Shown: positions 35,189 through 44,155, counted from the first letter of the stretch. The stretch: 64,000 bases of DNA from Paenibacillus nanensis (GCF_003583765.1 NZ_QXQA01000011.1:1-64000); one strand, 5' to 3'. Made by a program: numbers and translations. Notes: generated from the sequence alone by a model not told the origin.

Positions 35189-35223
35189 GTAATGAAGAAG
35201 TAATCCATCAGGAGGAATACAGG

Positions 35224-35649
35224 ATGACAAACGAAGCGCATGGCCAATTAGAAGATGTTGTAAAGACGGTTAGCTTGAAGGCTCCAATCGGCAAAGTGTG
35301 GGACGCCGTCGCGACAGCTGAAGGTATTGCGGCATGGTTTATGCCGAACACTTTTCAGCCGGTGCTGGGGCATGAATTCCATTTGAACGCGGGACCGTTC
35401 GGTCAGTCGCCGTGTAAAGTGCTGGAGCTGGATCCGCCGCATCGGCTCGTTTTTTCGTGGGACAAGGATTGGACGGTAACGTTCCAGCTGGAAGAAACGG
35501 AAGAAGGGACGAAATTTACGCTTACGCACGGCGGCTGGGATGCGGATACGGCGACCGCCTTCGGCGAGAAGCATACGGTTGTCCGCGAAAGAATGGCCGG
35601 CGGCTGGGTTGGCATTTTGCAAAAACTCGTACAGGTGGTCGAAGGCTAA
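35224..35649 (+). CDS. SRPBCC/AHSA1-domain protein
   Basis: A 141-residue helix-grip (START-like) protein of the AHSA1 group (VSLKAPIGKVWDAVATAEGIAAWFMP near the N terminus, FSWDKDWTVTFQLEETEEGTKFTLTHGGW in the middle). Such proteins bind small hydrophobic ligands; the true role is rarely known. AGGAGGAAT decides the ATG at 35224. The stop codon directly abuts the ATG of an ArsR regulator, the common AHSA1-ArsR gene pair. Confidence 0.85.
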   Translation: MTNEAHGQLEDVVKTVSLKAPIGKVWDAVATAEGIAAWFMPNTFQPVLGHEFHLNAGPFGQSPCKVLELDPPHRLVFSWDKDWTVTFQLEETEEGTKFTLTHGGWDADTATAFGEKHTVVRERMAGGWVGILQKLVQVVEG

Positions 35650-35973
35650 ATGGGCGAGGCGCTGCATAAGCATGATGTATTCCAAGCGATCGCCGATCCG
35701 ACCCGGCGGAAGCTTCTTCATCTGCTTGGCGACGGCGAGCTGCCTGTAACCGCGCTCAGCGACCAATTCCCGATGAGCCGGACGGCGGTGTCCAAGCATC
35801 TGCGCATATTGGCGGAAGCGGGTCTGGTGAAGGACCGCAAAGTAGGCAGGGAAACCAGATACAGGCTGGATGCCGAACCGCTGCGCGAGCTTAAGCGTTG
35901 GCTGGCTTATTTCGAGCAATATTGGGATAACAAGCTGGCGGCTCTTAAGCTGTATGTGGAAAGTGACGATTAG
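35650..35973 (+). CDS. ArsR-family winged-helix repressor (SdpR-like)
   Basis: A 107-residue regulator with a winged helix: ADPTRRKLLHLLGDGELPVTALSDQFPMSRTAVSKHLRILAEAGLVKDRKVGRETRYRL. The Cys ligands of metal-sensing ArsR proteins are absent, as in the SdpR-type subgroup that pairs with AHSA1 proteins. It is immediately downstream of the AHSA1 gene and most likely binds the two dyads in the shared promoter. Confidence 0.87.
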   Translation: MGEALHKHDVFQAIADPTRRKLLHLLGDGELPVTALSDQFPMSRTAVSKHLRILAEAGLVKDRKVGRETRYRLDAEPLRELKRWLAYFEQYWDNKLAALKLYVESDD

Positions 35974-35989
35974 CCTATCCGAAAAACCG

Positions 35990-36040
35990 AAAATACCCGC
36001 AGGCGAAGCCACTTCGAAGTGCTTCGCTTGCGGGTATTTT
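35990..36040. terminator. Bidirectional terminator
   Basis: Near-perfect 20-bp arms starting AAAATACCCGC and ending GCGGGTATTTT, one mismatch, AT-rich on both outer sides. It serves both the ArsR gene (plus) and the mqnD gene (minus). Confidence 0.85.
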
Positions 36041-36044
36041 ATAT

Positions 36045-36923
36045 TTACTTTCTTAATAAGCTTAGATCGAACTTCGGGACAAGCCCTTGCTCGGCTGCTC
36101 GTCCGAGCAGCGCTTCAACTGCGCCGTAGCCGTCTTCGCCCAAGTCGCGGCTGAACGCATTAACATACAGCTCGATGTGCGACTTCGCAACATCGGCGGA
36201 CAGCTCCTGCGCATGCTCCATCACATATGCGGATGAAGCCTCCGGATGGGCCCAAGCATAATCGAGAGAAGCGCGGATCCAGCCGCAGATCGCCTCGCTG
36301 TCCATATCCCGGCGGGCAATGATTGCGCCAAGCGGAATCGGCAGGCTCGTATCGGCTTCCCACCAGCTGCCGAGATCCTGCAGCATGCGAAGTCCGTAGG
36401 TATGATAGGTGAAACGAGCTTCATGAATGACGAGTCCCGCGTCGATTCGGCCGTCCCGGACCGCAGGCATAATTTGATCAAACGGCATTACGACGATTTC
36501 GCCGACGCCGCCAGGCACCTGAGCGGCGGCCCATAAGCGGAATAACAGGTAAGCCGTAGAGCGCTCGCTTGGAACGGCGACCCGCTTGCCGGACAGGGCG
36601 GATGCGTCAAGCGGCGCGTCTCCATCTGCCGCTCCTTGCGTTAAGACGAGCGGTCCGCAGCCCCGGCCGAGGGCGCCGCCGCATGGCAGCAGCTTGTAAT
36701 CGGATAATACCCAAGGCAAAGCGGCATACGATATTTTCATCACTTCCGGCCCTTCGCGGCGCGCGGCGAGATGATTCGTAATATCGATATCCGCATAGGT
36801 CACGTTGAGAGCGGGAGCGTCTGGAACGAACCCGTGCGCCCATGCGTGAAAAATAAAGGTGTCGTTCGGGCAAGGGGAATAGGCGATATTCATCGTTTTG
36901 TTTTCGTTTAATGTCGAGGTCAT
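36045..36923 (-). CDS. mqnD: 1,4-dihydroxy-6-naphthoate synthase (futalosine pathway)
   Basis: MqnD converts cyclic dehypoxanthine futalosine to 1,4-dihydroxy-6-naphthoate in the alternative menaquinone route. The 292-residue protein has the VitK2_biosynth fold signature YSPCPNDTFIFHAWAHG near residue 15 and MKISYAALPWVLSDYKLLPCGGALGRGCGPLVL about 60-90. AAGGAGG lies seven bases before the ATG. It follows mqnB by 18 bp on the same strand. MqnA, MqnC and MqnE are not in the window. Confidence 0.88.
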   Translation of the reverse strand: MTSTLNENKTMNIAYSPCPNDTFIFHAWAHGFVPDAPALNVTYADIDITNHLAARREGPEVMKISYAALPWVLSDYKLLPCGGALGRGCGPLVLTQGAADGDAPLDASALSGKRVAVPSERSTAYLLFRLWAAAQVPGGVGEIVVMPFDQIMPAVRDGRIDAGLVIHEARFTYHTYGLRMLQDLGSWWEADTSLPIPLGAIIARRDMDSEAICGWIRASLDYAWAHPEASSAYVMEHAQELSADVAKSHIELYVNAFSRDLGEDGYGAVEALLGRAAEQGLVPKFDLSLLRK

Positions 36924-36941
36924 GATGAACCCTCCTTATTT

Positions 36942-37649
36942 TTAAAGATAGAGGTGCGCAGCGATAGCCCGGAATGCCGCAGTCAGCGCCTGCAGCGCGT
37001 CGCCGATCCGCCAGGCGGACCGGTCTCTTGGCCCGACGGCATTCGAGATGGCGCGAAGCTCCGTAACGGCTACGCCTAGCTGAGCGGCGGCCGCCGCGAC
37101 GCCGTAGCCCTCCATGCCCTCCGAAGCGGCTCCAGGCACAAGGCCGGCTCGGCGTTCGGCCGTCGCAGCCGTCCCCGTAGCCGATGACACGGTCAGGGCA
37201 GGGGCGAGCGCGGCGTCAAGCCCCGCGCTGCGTAAGGCGGCTAGCAGCCGCGCATTCCATGCGGTGTCGGCGTCGACACGCGAGGAGCCGAAGCCAAGCT
37301 CGTCCACGCTGATAAAGCCGGGGGCGTCTGGCGTCTCCGCTCCCAGGTCGGCTTGCACAATCGAGCTTGCGAGCACAAGCGAGCCGATTGCCGCGCGCTC
37401 TGGAAAACCGCCGCCGATCCCGGCGCTAATGACAAGGTCGTACGGGGCGGCCGCGCGCAGGAGCGCAGCTGTTGCGGCTGCGGCTGCGGCTGCCGGACCA
37501 ACGCCGGCGCTTATCACCTCCATGCGCTCCGCGCATGTATCGGGCAGTCCGCGCAGCACCGCGTCGCGTTCCGCATCAACCGCCGTTACGACAAGTATGC
37601 GAGGAAGCGTCTTGACGGTGCCACGTTCTTCTGTGTGTTGTTGCAACAT
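36942..37649 (-). CDS. mqnB: Futalosine hydrolase
   Basis: Nucleosidase of the MTA/SAH nucleosidase-like family that removes hypoxanthine from futalosine. The 235-residue sequence has ILVVTAVDAERDAV near the N terminus, ISAGIGGGFP, and the catalytic SEGMEGYGVA segment, with an unusually Ala-rich centre. AAAGGAGT precedes the ATG. It forms an operon with mqnD, which makes MqnB more likely than another nucleosidase. Confidence 0.87.
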   Translation of the reverse strand: MLQQHTEERGTVKTLPRILVVTAVDAERDAVLRGLPDTCAERMEVISAGVGPAAAAAAATAALLRAAAPYDLVISAGIGGGFPERAAIGSLVLASSIVQADLGAETPDAPGFISVDELGFGSSRVDADTAWNARLLAALRSAGLDAALAPALTVSSATGTAATAERRAGLVPGAASEGMEGYGVAAAAAQLGVAVTELRAISNAVGPRDRSAWRIGDALQALTAAFRAIAAHLYL

Positions 37650-37669
37650 CGGGTGTACTCCTTTAACCG

Positions 37670-39961
37670 CTAATCATTTTGCTCAGCTGGATCTTCTTTG
37701 GATACGGGAAGACGGACTTCGACGCAAGTGCCATTGCCAAGCTCGCTGCTAATGGTCATGCTGCCGTTGTGATTGCCGATAATTTGCTGGCAGATCATGA
37801 TGCCGAGGCCGTTGCCGACCTGCTTCCTGGAGAAGAACGGCTCGCCGATTCTAGCCAGGTCCTCCTGCGAAATGCCTACCCCTTGGTCGATGAATCGGAT
37901 CAGCACCTCGCCGCCAGACGGGTCGTTATCCAGCTCGATCGTAACGGCGCCGCCTTCAGGCATCGCTTCAATGCCGTTCTTCATGACATTAACGAATACC
38001 TGCTTCAGCTGATTGCGGACGCCGGGAACGGCTGGGATATCGGAAAGCGTATGAAGCGTCAGCTCCACATGACTCTGTCTTGCTTCCATCTCCATCAGCA
38101 TCATCATATCGCGTAGAAGGTCGCCAACATCCAGTAAGCTCGTTTGCGGAGCCTCCGGCTTGGCGAAGACGAGAAATTCGCTGGCGATCCGATTGATTTG
38201 GTCCAGCTCCAGCATGACGAGATCCAAGTGCTGAGGCGAGAGATGCCCGGTCTGCTTCTGCAGCTGGATGAAACCCCGAATCGTCGTCAGCGGGTTGCGA
38301 ATTTCGTGCGCGACGCCGGCTGCAAGCTGTCCGACGACAGACAGCTTCTCCGAGCGGCGAATCATCTCCTCGGTCTGCTTCCTTGACGTAATATTCCGCG
38401 TAATGGTCGCGATCGCGATAATATTCTCCTGTTCGTCGCGTATCGGGGATATCGTCAGACTGACATCGATCAATTGGCCGTTTTTCGTATAATGAACCGT
38501 CTCGTAGTCCGTAACGGAGCCGCCGGCTATGACGGTCGCGATATGCCTCTCATGGGCGGAGAGATGCTCCTTCGGCACATGGTCAATCCGCGAGCCGATA
38601 ATTTCGTCGGCGCTCCACCCGTAGATGGCCTCAAAAGCGGAATTGACTTGCTGGATTCTGCCGTCCAGATCGACAAGATGAATCGCATCGGACGTATGAT
38701 TAACGAAAGATTCGAGATATTGCTTCGTGCTACGAAGCTCCCGCGCCGTATCTTTCAGCTGCGTCGTATAGTGAAGCAGATTAACGCCCATGGAGTTAAC
38801 GCGTTCAGCAAGCATGCCGAGCTCGTCCTTGTTCCGAATCGATATTTTGGTCTCGAATTGGCCGGCGGCGATCGCGTTGACTTTGTACATGATCTGATTG
38901 AGCGAGCGGAGCATGTATTCCGCGATGAAATAACTGGTAGCCAGCGTGAACAAAATGAGACCGAACGAGATCAGAGCTTGAATGAGCAGCTGATGCCGAA
39001 GCGGCTCCTCGAGCGCTTTTTTATCAAACACCACGCCTATGACATAAGGTTTGCCTGCATGAATCGGAATGAACGTGCGCAGCACTTCCTTGCCGTTCGC
39101 GGTAAATTGCCCGCTCGCCATCCCGCCGTTTTCCAGCACATATTGAATCAGCTCGGCATCCTTGGCATTTTGGAAGGCGTAGCTGCCGAACGGAATGGCC
39201 TGAACGTCCAAATTGTAGACAGGCACGCCTTTTTTCATCTTAATGATGGGTTCTTCGCCGAAATATTCCGGGTCAAAGCCCGTAATCTCCAGCACCGTTT
39301 CACGCTGGTCCTTCAGCTTGCCGATCATGTCATTGGTTCCGTTCACGAGATCGTAGCTGAAGTTCTCATCCGTATTAATAATCGTGTTGATCATATAATT
39401 CGTGCTGCCGTCGTAATAATAACCCCACTTGTTAATTTGAGCAGGGTTAGATGTGGCGTAGTTAATCGGCCCTGTCCAGTAATGGGGATACGTCTGTCCC
39501 CAGCCTACGTTCACCGGCTCCAGAGCAAAAAGCTGATGGAAGGCGGTATCCCAGTAATCCCAGCTTTTCGAGCTTAAACCGAGCTCGTCGGGATTGGAGG
39601 AGCGGACGGACTTCACCTCGCCGTCAATTAACTGCCAAAGCGTAATGTCGTCAAGGTCGAGCTCTTCGCTGAGCTGAACAAGCTGTTCATTGCTCACGTT
39701 ACGAATGTCGGCGTCGAGCCTTTGCTTTGCCGCGATTGCTGCGATTCGCAGCTTCTCTCCCAGCTCCGCATCCATCGCATTTCTTGTATTCTCGATTGAT
39801 TCAATGGTCAGCACAAGCTGCTTGGCGATCAACTGCTTCTCATGCTCGAGCGCAGCCTCCTGTGTCGCTTTGGACGAAATGTAGGAGAAGGCAATATTCA
39901 AAACGAGAATAATGGTGACGATGATGGAGATGGACAAGGATAGTTTGGCTTTGATCGACAC
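37670..39961 (-). CDS. CHASE4-HAMP-PAS sensor histidine kinase (sporulation-kinase type)
   Basis: Membrane kinase of about 763 residues. A first helix at about 7-27, an extracellular CHASE4 domain (DDITLWQLIDGEV, SWDYWDTAFH), a second helix near 300-320, HAMP, PAS (DAIHLVDLDGRIQQVNSAFEAIYGWSADEIIG), HisKA with GVAHEIRNPLTTIRGFIQL and HATPase_c (NVMKNGIEAMPEGGAV, GNGLGIMICQQII). The HisKA sequence resembles Bacillus KinA-KinE phosphorelay kinases, and no response regulator is adjacent, as is usual for them. GTG at 39961 has GGGAGGAA seven bases ahead, better than an ATG 24 bases upstream. Confidence 0.88.
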   Translation of the reverse strand: MSIKAKLSLSISIIVTIILVLNIAFSYISSKATQEAALEHEKQLIAKQLVLTIESIENTRNAMDAELGEKLRIAAIAAKQRLDADIRNVSNEQLVQLSEELDLDDITLWQLIDGEVKSVRSSNPDELGLSSKSWDYWDTAFHQLFALEPVNVGWGQTYPHYWTGPINYATSNPAQINKWGYYYDGSTNYMINTIINTDENFSYDLVNGTNDMIGKLKDQRETVLEITGFDPEYFGEEPIIKMKKGVPVYNLDVQAIPFGSYAFQNAKDAELIQYVLENGGMASGQFTANGKEVLRTFIPIHAGKPYVIGVVFDKKALEEPLRHQLLIQALISFGLILFTLATSYFIAEYMLRSLNQIMYKVNAIAAGQFETKISIRNKDELGMLAERVNSMGVNLLHYTTQLKDTARELRSTKQYLESFVNHTSDAIHLVDLDGRIQQVNSAFEAIYGWSADEIIGSRIDHVPKEHLSAHERHIATVIAGGSVTDYETVHYTKNGQLIDVSLTISPIRDEQENIIAIATITRNITSRKQTEEMIRRSEKLSVVGQLAAGVAHEIRNPLTTIRGFIQLQKQTGHLSPQHLDLVMLELDQINRIASEFLVFAKPEAPQTSLLDVGDLLRDMMMLMEMEARQSHVELTLHTLSDIPAVPGVRNQLKQVFVNVMKNGIEAMPEGGAVTIELDNDPSGGEVLIRFIDQGVGISQEDLARIGEPFFSRKQVGNGLGIMICQQIIGNHNGSMTISSELGNGTCVEVRLPVSKEDPAEQND

Positions 39962-40031
39962 GAAGGTTCCTCCCGGATGCGGCATTGTTGTCTACCTACA
40001 ACAATTAGACAGCGGGAGGGAGAAATCCTGT

Positions 40032-40523
40032 CTACTCGCGTCGAAATCCTTCGTCTGCCAAATATTGCACCGCTTCCTCGTGCGTTTCGAACGCCATATC
40101 CAGCTCTTTGCCCGCATAAACGTACCAGAGATCGTCTTGGTACAGCAAAGTAAGCCGGCTGCCGCCGGCTCCCCGCCAGAACTCCGCCCGTGAAGGGCGA
40201 TAGCCTTCCTCTTGCGAGGATACGTCCGGCTCCTCCTCAGCATCGGCAGCGGAGAGCGACTCGATCGAGCGAGCGATCAAGGAGCGCAGCTCGTCTTCGC
40301 TGAATTCGCGAATATTGACGAAGCCTTTGGCGTCCGTCTCGACATCTTCCAGCAGCCCGGCGAAGACGAAGCCGTTGCCGTTCGGATGGAGATGGTAGAC
40401 GACGATTTTTTTCTCATGGGCGCTTTCCTCGTAATGAAAATTAACGCGCCCAAGCGAAACGTCCTTCCGCTGAAGCTCAGGAAAGGACGCGATAATGGCA
40501 AGCTTTTGTTCAAATGTAAGCAT
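40032..40523 (-). CDS. Conserved hypothetical cytoplasmic protein
   Basis: A 163-residue acidic soluble protein with no membrane segment and no catalytic motif that I recognise. The N-terminal half predicts beta strands (VNFHYEESAHEKKIVVYHLHPNGNGFVFAG), the middle is Asp/Glu-rich, and the C-terminal part (RLTLLYQDDLWYVYAGKELDMAFETHEEAVQYLADEGF) looks like a small alpha/beta unit. AAGGAGG lies upstream, though about 15 bases from the ATG. Confidence 0.6.
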   Translation of the reverse strand: MLTFEQKLAIIASFPELQRKDVSLGRVNFHYEESAHEKKIVVYHLHPNGNGFVFAGLLEDVETDAKGFVNIREFSEDELRSLIARSIESLSAADAEEEPDVSSQEEGYRPSRAEFWRGAGGSRLTLLYQDDLWYVYAGKELDMAFETHEEAVQYLADEGFRRE

Positions 40524-40577
40524 AGGGATTAAGTTGAACCTCCTTCATCGTTGAAGCCGCGGCGGCTTCGAGGCTCT

Positions 40578-41078
40578 TTAGTCGGTCTTCTTCCGAAGCG
40601 TCAAGATCGCGCCGCCGGCGATAATCAGAATAATGGCGAAGTACGGCGACTTTGACAGCAGCTGGCTCATAACCGAACTTAAAGAGAAGACTGCAAAGAA
40701 TAGGAGCGACAAGACGGTGAGAATATTAATCGGGATAAGCAGCCACTTGTTCCGGTTGCCGAACCAATAAAGCTCGAACAAACCGACGGCAGGCGCCAGA
40801 ATAAAGCCCGGCCACATGTACTGCCAGCTGTCGAACAGCATGGCGGTTTGACATACCAGCGCGACCGTAATGAGCACGCCGCCCGGAACGAGTAGTCCTA
40901 CGCCTCTGCGCGTCATGCTGAAATACAGCCAATGGAAGAACAGCCCAAGGGGAAATACGAACAGCGTCGGCCAAAAATATTCGAAAATTTGACCGGGGCC
41001 GAACGTTTCGCCTTGATTAAGCAGTAAGACAATGCCGAGCAGAAGCAGGAGAGACCCGCCGATTGTTTTCATATTCAT
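40578..41078 (-). CDS. Membrane protein with LiaI-like N terminus, unknown function
   Basis: A 166-residue protein with five or six membrane segments (GGSLLLLLGIVLLLNQ, FEYFWPTLFVFPLGLFFHWLYF, LLVPGGVLITVALVC, YFAIILIIAGGAILTLRKK). The repeated gly-rich helix then FxYFWPxLF pattern is common in LiaI/DUF5668-like proteins of the cell-envelope stress group. CGGAGTG lies 11 bases from the ATG at 41078. Confidence 0.6.
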   Translation of the reverse strand: MNMKTIGGSLLLLLGIVLLLNQGETFGPGQIFEYFWPTLFVFPLGLFFHWLYFSMTRRGVGLLVPGGVLITVALVCQTAMLFDSWQYMWPGFILAPAVGLFELYWFGNRNKWLLIPINILTVLSLLFFAVFSLSSVMSQLLSKSPYFAIILIIAGGAILTLRKKTD

Positions 41079-41140
41079 TTCTTTGAACACTCCGTTCTTT
41101 ATTAGTATATAGGATGAGATCATTCATTCAAAATGGAGCT

Positions 41141-43294
41141 TTACTCGGGATGATTATGCGACTCGTCGCCGATCTGAAAAGGAGACGTAACGCCTTCGTA
41201 CATAAGGTGCATCGTCATGCCGGCTGCGGCATGGACCAGGTTATGGCAATGATCCATCCATAGTCCCGGATTATTCGCCGGAAAGGCGACCTCGTATACA
41301 TCGCCCGGGGCGACATCCAGCGTGTCGGACCACCAGGGACTGCCGGTCGCCTGCTCGCCGTTACGCGAAAGCACCAGCATATGATGGCCGTGCAGATGCA
41401 TCGGGTGGTCGACGGCGCTGCGGTTTATAATGGTCGTCTTGATGAGCTCGCCTTCCTTCACCACAAACATTGGCGTTTCCGGGAATACTTTTCCATTGAT
41501 TGTATCATAGAGCGCGGGGATTCCGTTATAAAAAGCCAGCCGATTATCTAAAATCATCGTAAACTCTCGATCGAAGCGGCTGTCCGCGCCCACAGTCGCC
41601 GGCGCGGGTTCGCCGTAGTGCAGCGGGTCGAAGCTTTGCGAAGGCTCCGTCGTAACCGGGACATCCCCTTTGCCGTCGGCGCTCATGAGCAAGCCGCGCT
41701 CGCGGTCGCCGTCCACGCTGAGATAAACGGGATGATCCGGCATGGTGAATGCCACATCGTAGCGTCCGCCGGTTGTCAGCACCAAGCGGACGTTCTTAAG
41801 CTCGCCGGGGTTATGCAGATCCGTTCCGTCAATGGCCGTCACTTTAAAGCTTGCGCCAGTCAGCGTGTACGCGCGGCGAACCCAGTTATCCGTATTCACG
41901 AGCCTGAGCTTAACCGTCGCGCCGGGCTGAATGGCTTTGCGGATCAGCGTGTCGTGGCCGCCGACGGCCGTGCCTGCGCCGTCCCAAATATGCGTCAGGA
42001 CAACGATATCTTCAGATGCCGCTGTTCCGGCGATTGCGGCTGTTGCCGTTTTTCCCGTTTCCGCCGGCTCGACGATAAGCGCGCCGAACAGCCCTTTCTC
42101 CACGGCTTCCTTGGAGCGCTGATGCGAATGGTACCAGAAGGTGCCGGCCTGCTCCGCGATGAATCGGTAGGTGTAGCTTTCTCCCGGCATGACCGCTTCC
42201 TGCGTTGCGCCTGCGACGCCGTCCTCGGCGTTTGGCACGTCGAGACCGTGCCAATGGAGCGTTACGCCGTCCTCGATATCCTCGTTGCGCAGGATCACCT
42301 CGATAAGCTCGCCTTCGCGTACGCGCAGCTCCGGGCCGGGAGCCTCGCCGTTGTAGGTCCAGGCGTCAATAATCTTGCCCGAGCTCAGCTGAACCTGCGC
42401 TTTCTTCGCGGTCAGTTCAAAGCGGCGATCCGCTTTTCCTTCTTTTGGACCGGATAATTCGGTTACTGAGGTAACGTCCCCGACAGCCCCTGCAGCCGGC
42501 AGCGCTACATGAGCATGATTCCGTGATAGAAGGGCGGTTTTGACCAGCTTGCCGTTTTCATCACGTGTCATGCCGTATTCCGCCGCGCCTTCCGCCATGT
42601 TCATGCGGCCGGGGAGCTTGCTGCTGTCCATCGCGAGGAGGATCGGGACGCTAAGCACGGCGCATGCGGCCGCTGCAATTCCAGTCATGCGGGCGCGCCT
42701 CGTCCAAGGGCGGTACGCCGTGACGGCCTCGGAAGCCGCCGCCGCTCCGTTACGGCTGGATTGATGCATCCATAGCAAAGTGCCAAGGACAAGCAGCGTT
42801 GTGATAGGCATTGCCGCTTCGAACAGGTTGAACGGCACCGGCGGCGATAGCACGAAGTAGACATTGCCCGCCGCAAGAAGCGCCGTCAGCTTGAAGGGGG
42901 CGACCAGCGCCGGGTCGGTGGCATGCCGCCTGCGCGCCGTATCCAGCTTTTGATCCGTGGCGGCGGAGGTGCGCAGGAGCAGCATTCTCAATCTTGGCCA
43001 AGCGAGCAGCCAAAGCGAGGAGATGGATAGGAGCGCCAGAGGAGCATGAATGAGCAGCCGGTCGAGCCAAAAGACGGGATGGGCCGCGGCCGCGAGCGCA
43101 ATATCCGAAACGACTGCCGCCGCTCCCCATATCGTCAGGCTACCGATCCAGAAACGCAGCTTGCGGGCTTTCCGGTGCAGCTCTCGTTCGGCATGACTGT
43201 ATATCAGCTTAGCAGCCTTATTGGCGGCAATAAGGCTGAAGAGGAGCAGCAGAAAAAGGCTCGCTTGCTCGACATGGATTAGTAGGCTGAGCAT
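41141..43294 (-). CDS. Membrane-anchored multicopper oxidase
   Basis: A 717-residue protein that joins a six-helix N-terminal membrane domain (about 1-230) to a cupredoxin-type multicopper oxidase. All four copper-ligand motifs are visible: HWHG (near 345), YHSHQ (near 387), HPMHLHGHH (near 628) and DHCHNLVHAAAGM (near 680). The final Met is the axial type-1 copper position. The oxidase part would face outside and could oxidise Cu(I), Mn(II) or phenols; the substrate is not readable. GGGAGGAA decides the ATG at 43294; the frame extends 114 bases further without a good site. Confidence 0.88.
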   Translation of the reverse strand: MLSLLIHVEQASLFLLLLFSLIAANKAAKLIYSHAERELHRKARKLRFWIGSLTIWGAAAVVSDIALAAAAHPVFWLDRLLIHAPLALLSISSLWLLAWPRLRMLLLRTSAATDQKLDTARRRHATDPALVAPFKLTALLAAGNVYFVLSPPVPFNLFEAAMPITTLLVLGTLLWMHQSSRNGAAAASEAVTAYRPWTRRARMTGIAAAACAVLSVPILLAMDSSKLPGRMNMAEGAAEYGMTRDENGKLVKTALLSRNHAHVALPAAGAVGDVTSVTELSGPKEGKADRRFELTAKKAQVQLSSGKIIDAWTYNGEAPGPELRVREGELIEVILRNEDIEDGVTLHWHGLDVPNAEDGVAGATQEAVMPGESYTYRFIAEQAGTFWYHSHQRSKEAVEKGLFGALIVEPAETGKTATAAIAGTAASEDIVVLTHIWDGAGTAVGGHDTLIRKAIQPGATVKLRLVNTDNWVRRAYTLTGASFKVTAIDGTDLHNPGELKNVRLVLTTGGRYDVAFTMPDHPVYLSVDGDRERGLLMSADGKGDVPVTTEPSQSFDPLHYGEPAPATVGADSRFDREFTMILDNRLAFYNGIPALYDTINGKVFPETPMFVVKEGELIKTTIINRSAVDHPMHLHGHHMLVLSRNGEQATGSPWWSDTLDVAPGDVYEVAFPANNPGLWMDHCHNLVHAAAGMTMHLMYEGVTSPFQIGDESHNHPE

Positions 43295-43524
43295 AATGAC
43301 AATTCCTCCCGTTCGATCTTTCGTTTCTATCGTAGCCCGAGAGAGAAAAACGGGTAACCTCCGTGAGACGCATCTGTTCCTAGACCTCGGTCGGGGTTCG
43401 GGCTGCAAGAACGCATAAACCTTTCCATACGGAAAAACTTCCTATGAAACGACATTTTACACCTCTATTCCAGTGCCTATGAAACCGCTACAATTAAGGT
43501 ATTAAATGGTAGGAGGTGAAAGAT

Positions 43525-43755
43525 ATGAGCCAAGAACAAGAAATTGTTCAAGAGGGTGCTGAAGAGACCGTAGAATTGGTATCGGAGGACGCTCCTGTCG
43601 CGGAAGAAGCGGCAGAGGAGGCTGAAGAAGCGCAAGCTGAAGCTGCGGAAGCAGTGGAAGTGGAAATCGAAGAAGAGCTGGTGGAAGCAGCGGCGTCGGC
43701 GGAGGAAGAAGCCGAAGCTGACGAGGAGGAAGACTCCGAAGAAGAAGCGGAATAA
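43525..43755 (+). CDS. Extremely acidic Glu/Ala-rich small protein
   Basis: A 76-residue product with 32 Glu, 3 Asp and 18 Ala and no Lys, Arg or His at all. A perfect AGGAGG eight bases ahead of the ATG and a strong terminator after the stop support real expression. Composition predicts a long, highly charged helix or a disordered chain. Function unknown: it could bind cations or basic proteins. A simple-sequence origin is possible, but the translation signals are good. Confidence 0.65.
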   Translation: MSQEQEIVQEGAEETVELVSEDAPVAEEAAEEAEEAQAEAAEAVEVEIEEELVEAAASAEEEAEADEEEDSEEEAE

Positions 43756-43780
43756 TCATTACGATTTTCATAATAAACCA

Positions 43781-43833
43781 AAAGCTGCCCTTGAGAGACG
43801 TTCCTTCGAACGTCCGCAAGCGCAGCTTTTTTT
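43781..43833 (+). terminator. Intrinsic terminator after acidic-protein gene
   Basis: Outer stem AAAGCTGC (43781-43788) with GCAGCTTT (43822-43829), inner hairpin GACGTTC/GAACGTC, and a following T-run. Confidence 0.8.
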
Positions 43834-43879
43834 GATGGTCATTTGGGGTGTGACGGCGGCGGTGGGGGTGGGGTGCTGC

Positions 43880-44045
43880 AGCCGTAAAAACATTTGTATG
43901 GAGCGTGCGCGGTTGAGATGTGTAAGCAGCAAAAACCTGCTTATTCGAGCGGAGCGTAAGAGGTTGAGCCGAGTAAGCTGCAAAAACCTGCTTATTCATA
44001 AGGAGCAGGCAAGGTTGAGTCGTGTAAACCCGCAGAAACGTGCCG
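43880..44045. repeat. Four-unit direct repeat, period 45-52 bp
   Basis: Units with core GCAAAAACCTGCTTATTC and a GGTTGAG spacer word align at about 43886, 43931, 43982 and 44034. The middle two share 16 identical bases; the outer two are diverged. All four face the same way. No frame with a ribosome site uses it. It lies between the acidic-protein terminator and the yceI promoter. Confidence 0.65.
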
Positions 44046-44125
44046 TCTCCGCATGAAGCACTGAAGAGGAAGCGTGGTAAGAGAGCCCGGTTAGCCATGG
44101 AACGAATTGCGGCAATAAAAAAGTG

Positions 44126-44155
44126 TTGACAGCCAAGATGTCTTTAGTTTAAGAT
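44126..44155 (+). promoter_or_regulatory. Promoter of the YceI gene
   Basis: Perfect -35 TTGACA (44126-44131) and a -10-like TAAGAT (44150-44155) with an 18-bp spacer. The leader to the ATG is very AT-rich and contains TTAGT-type direct words (44173-44197), possible regulator contacts. Confidence 0.55.

Noticed and set aside
41618..42457. 279-codon plus-strand frame opposite the multicopper oxidase
   Set aside because: The minus-strand frame carries all copper motifs; the plus-strand frame is an Arg/His/Ala-rich shadow.
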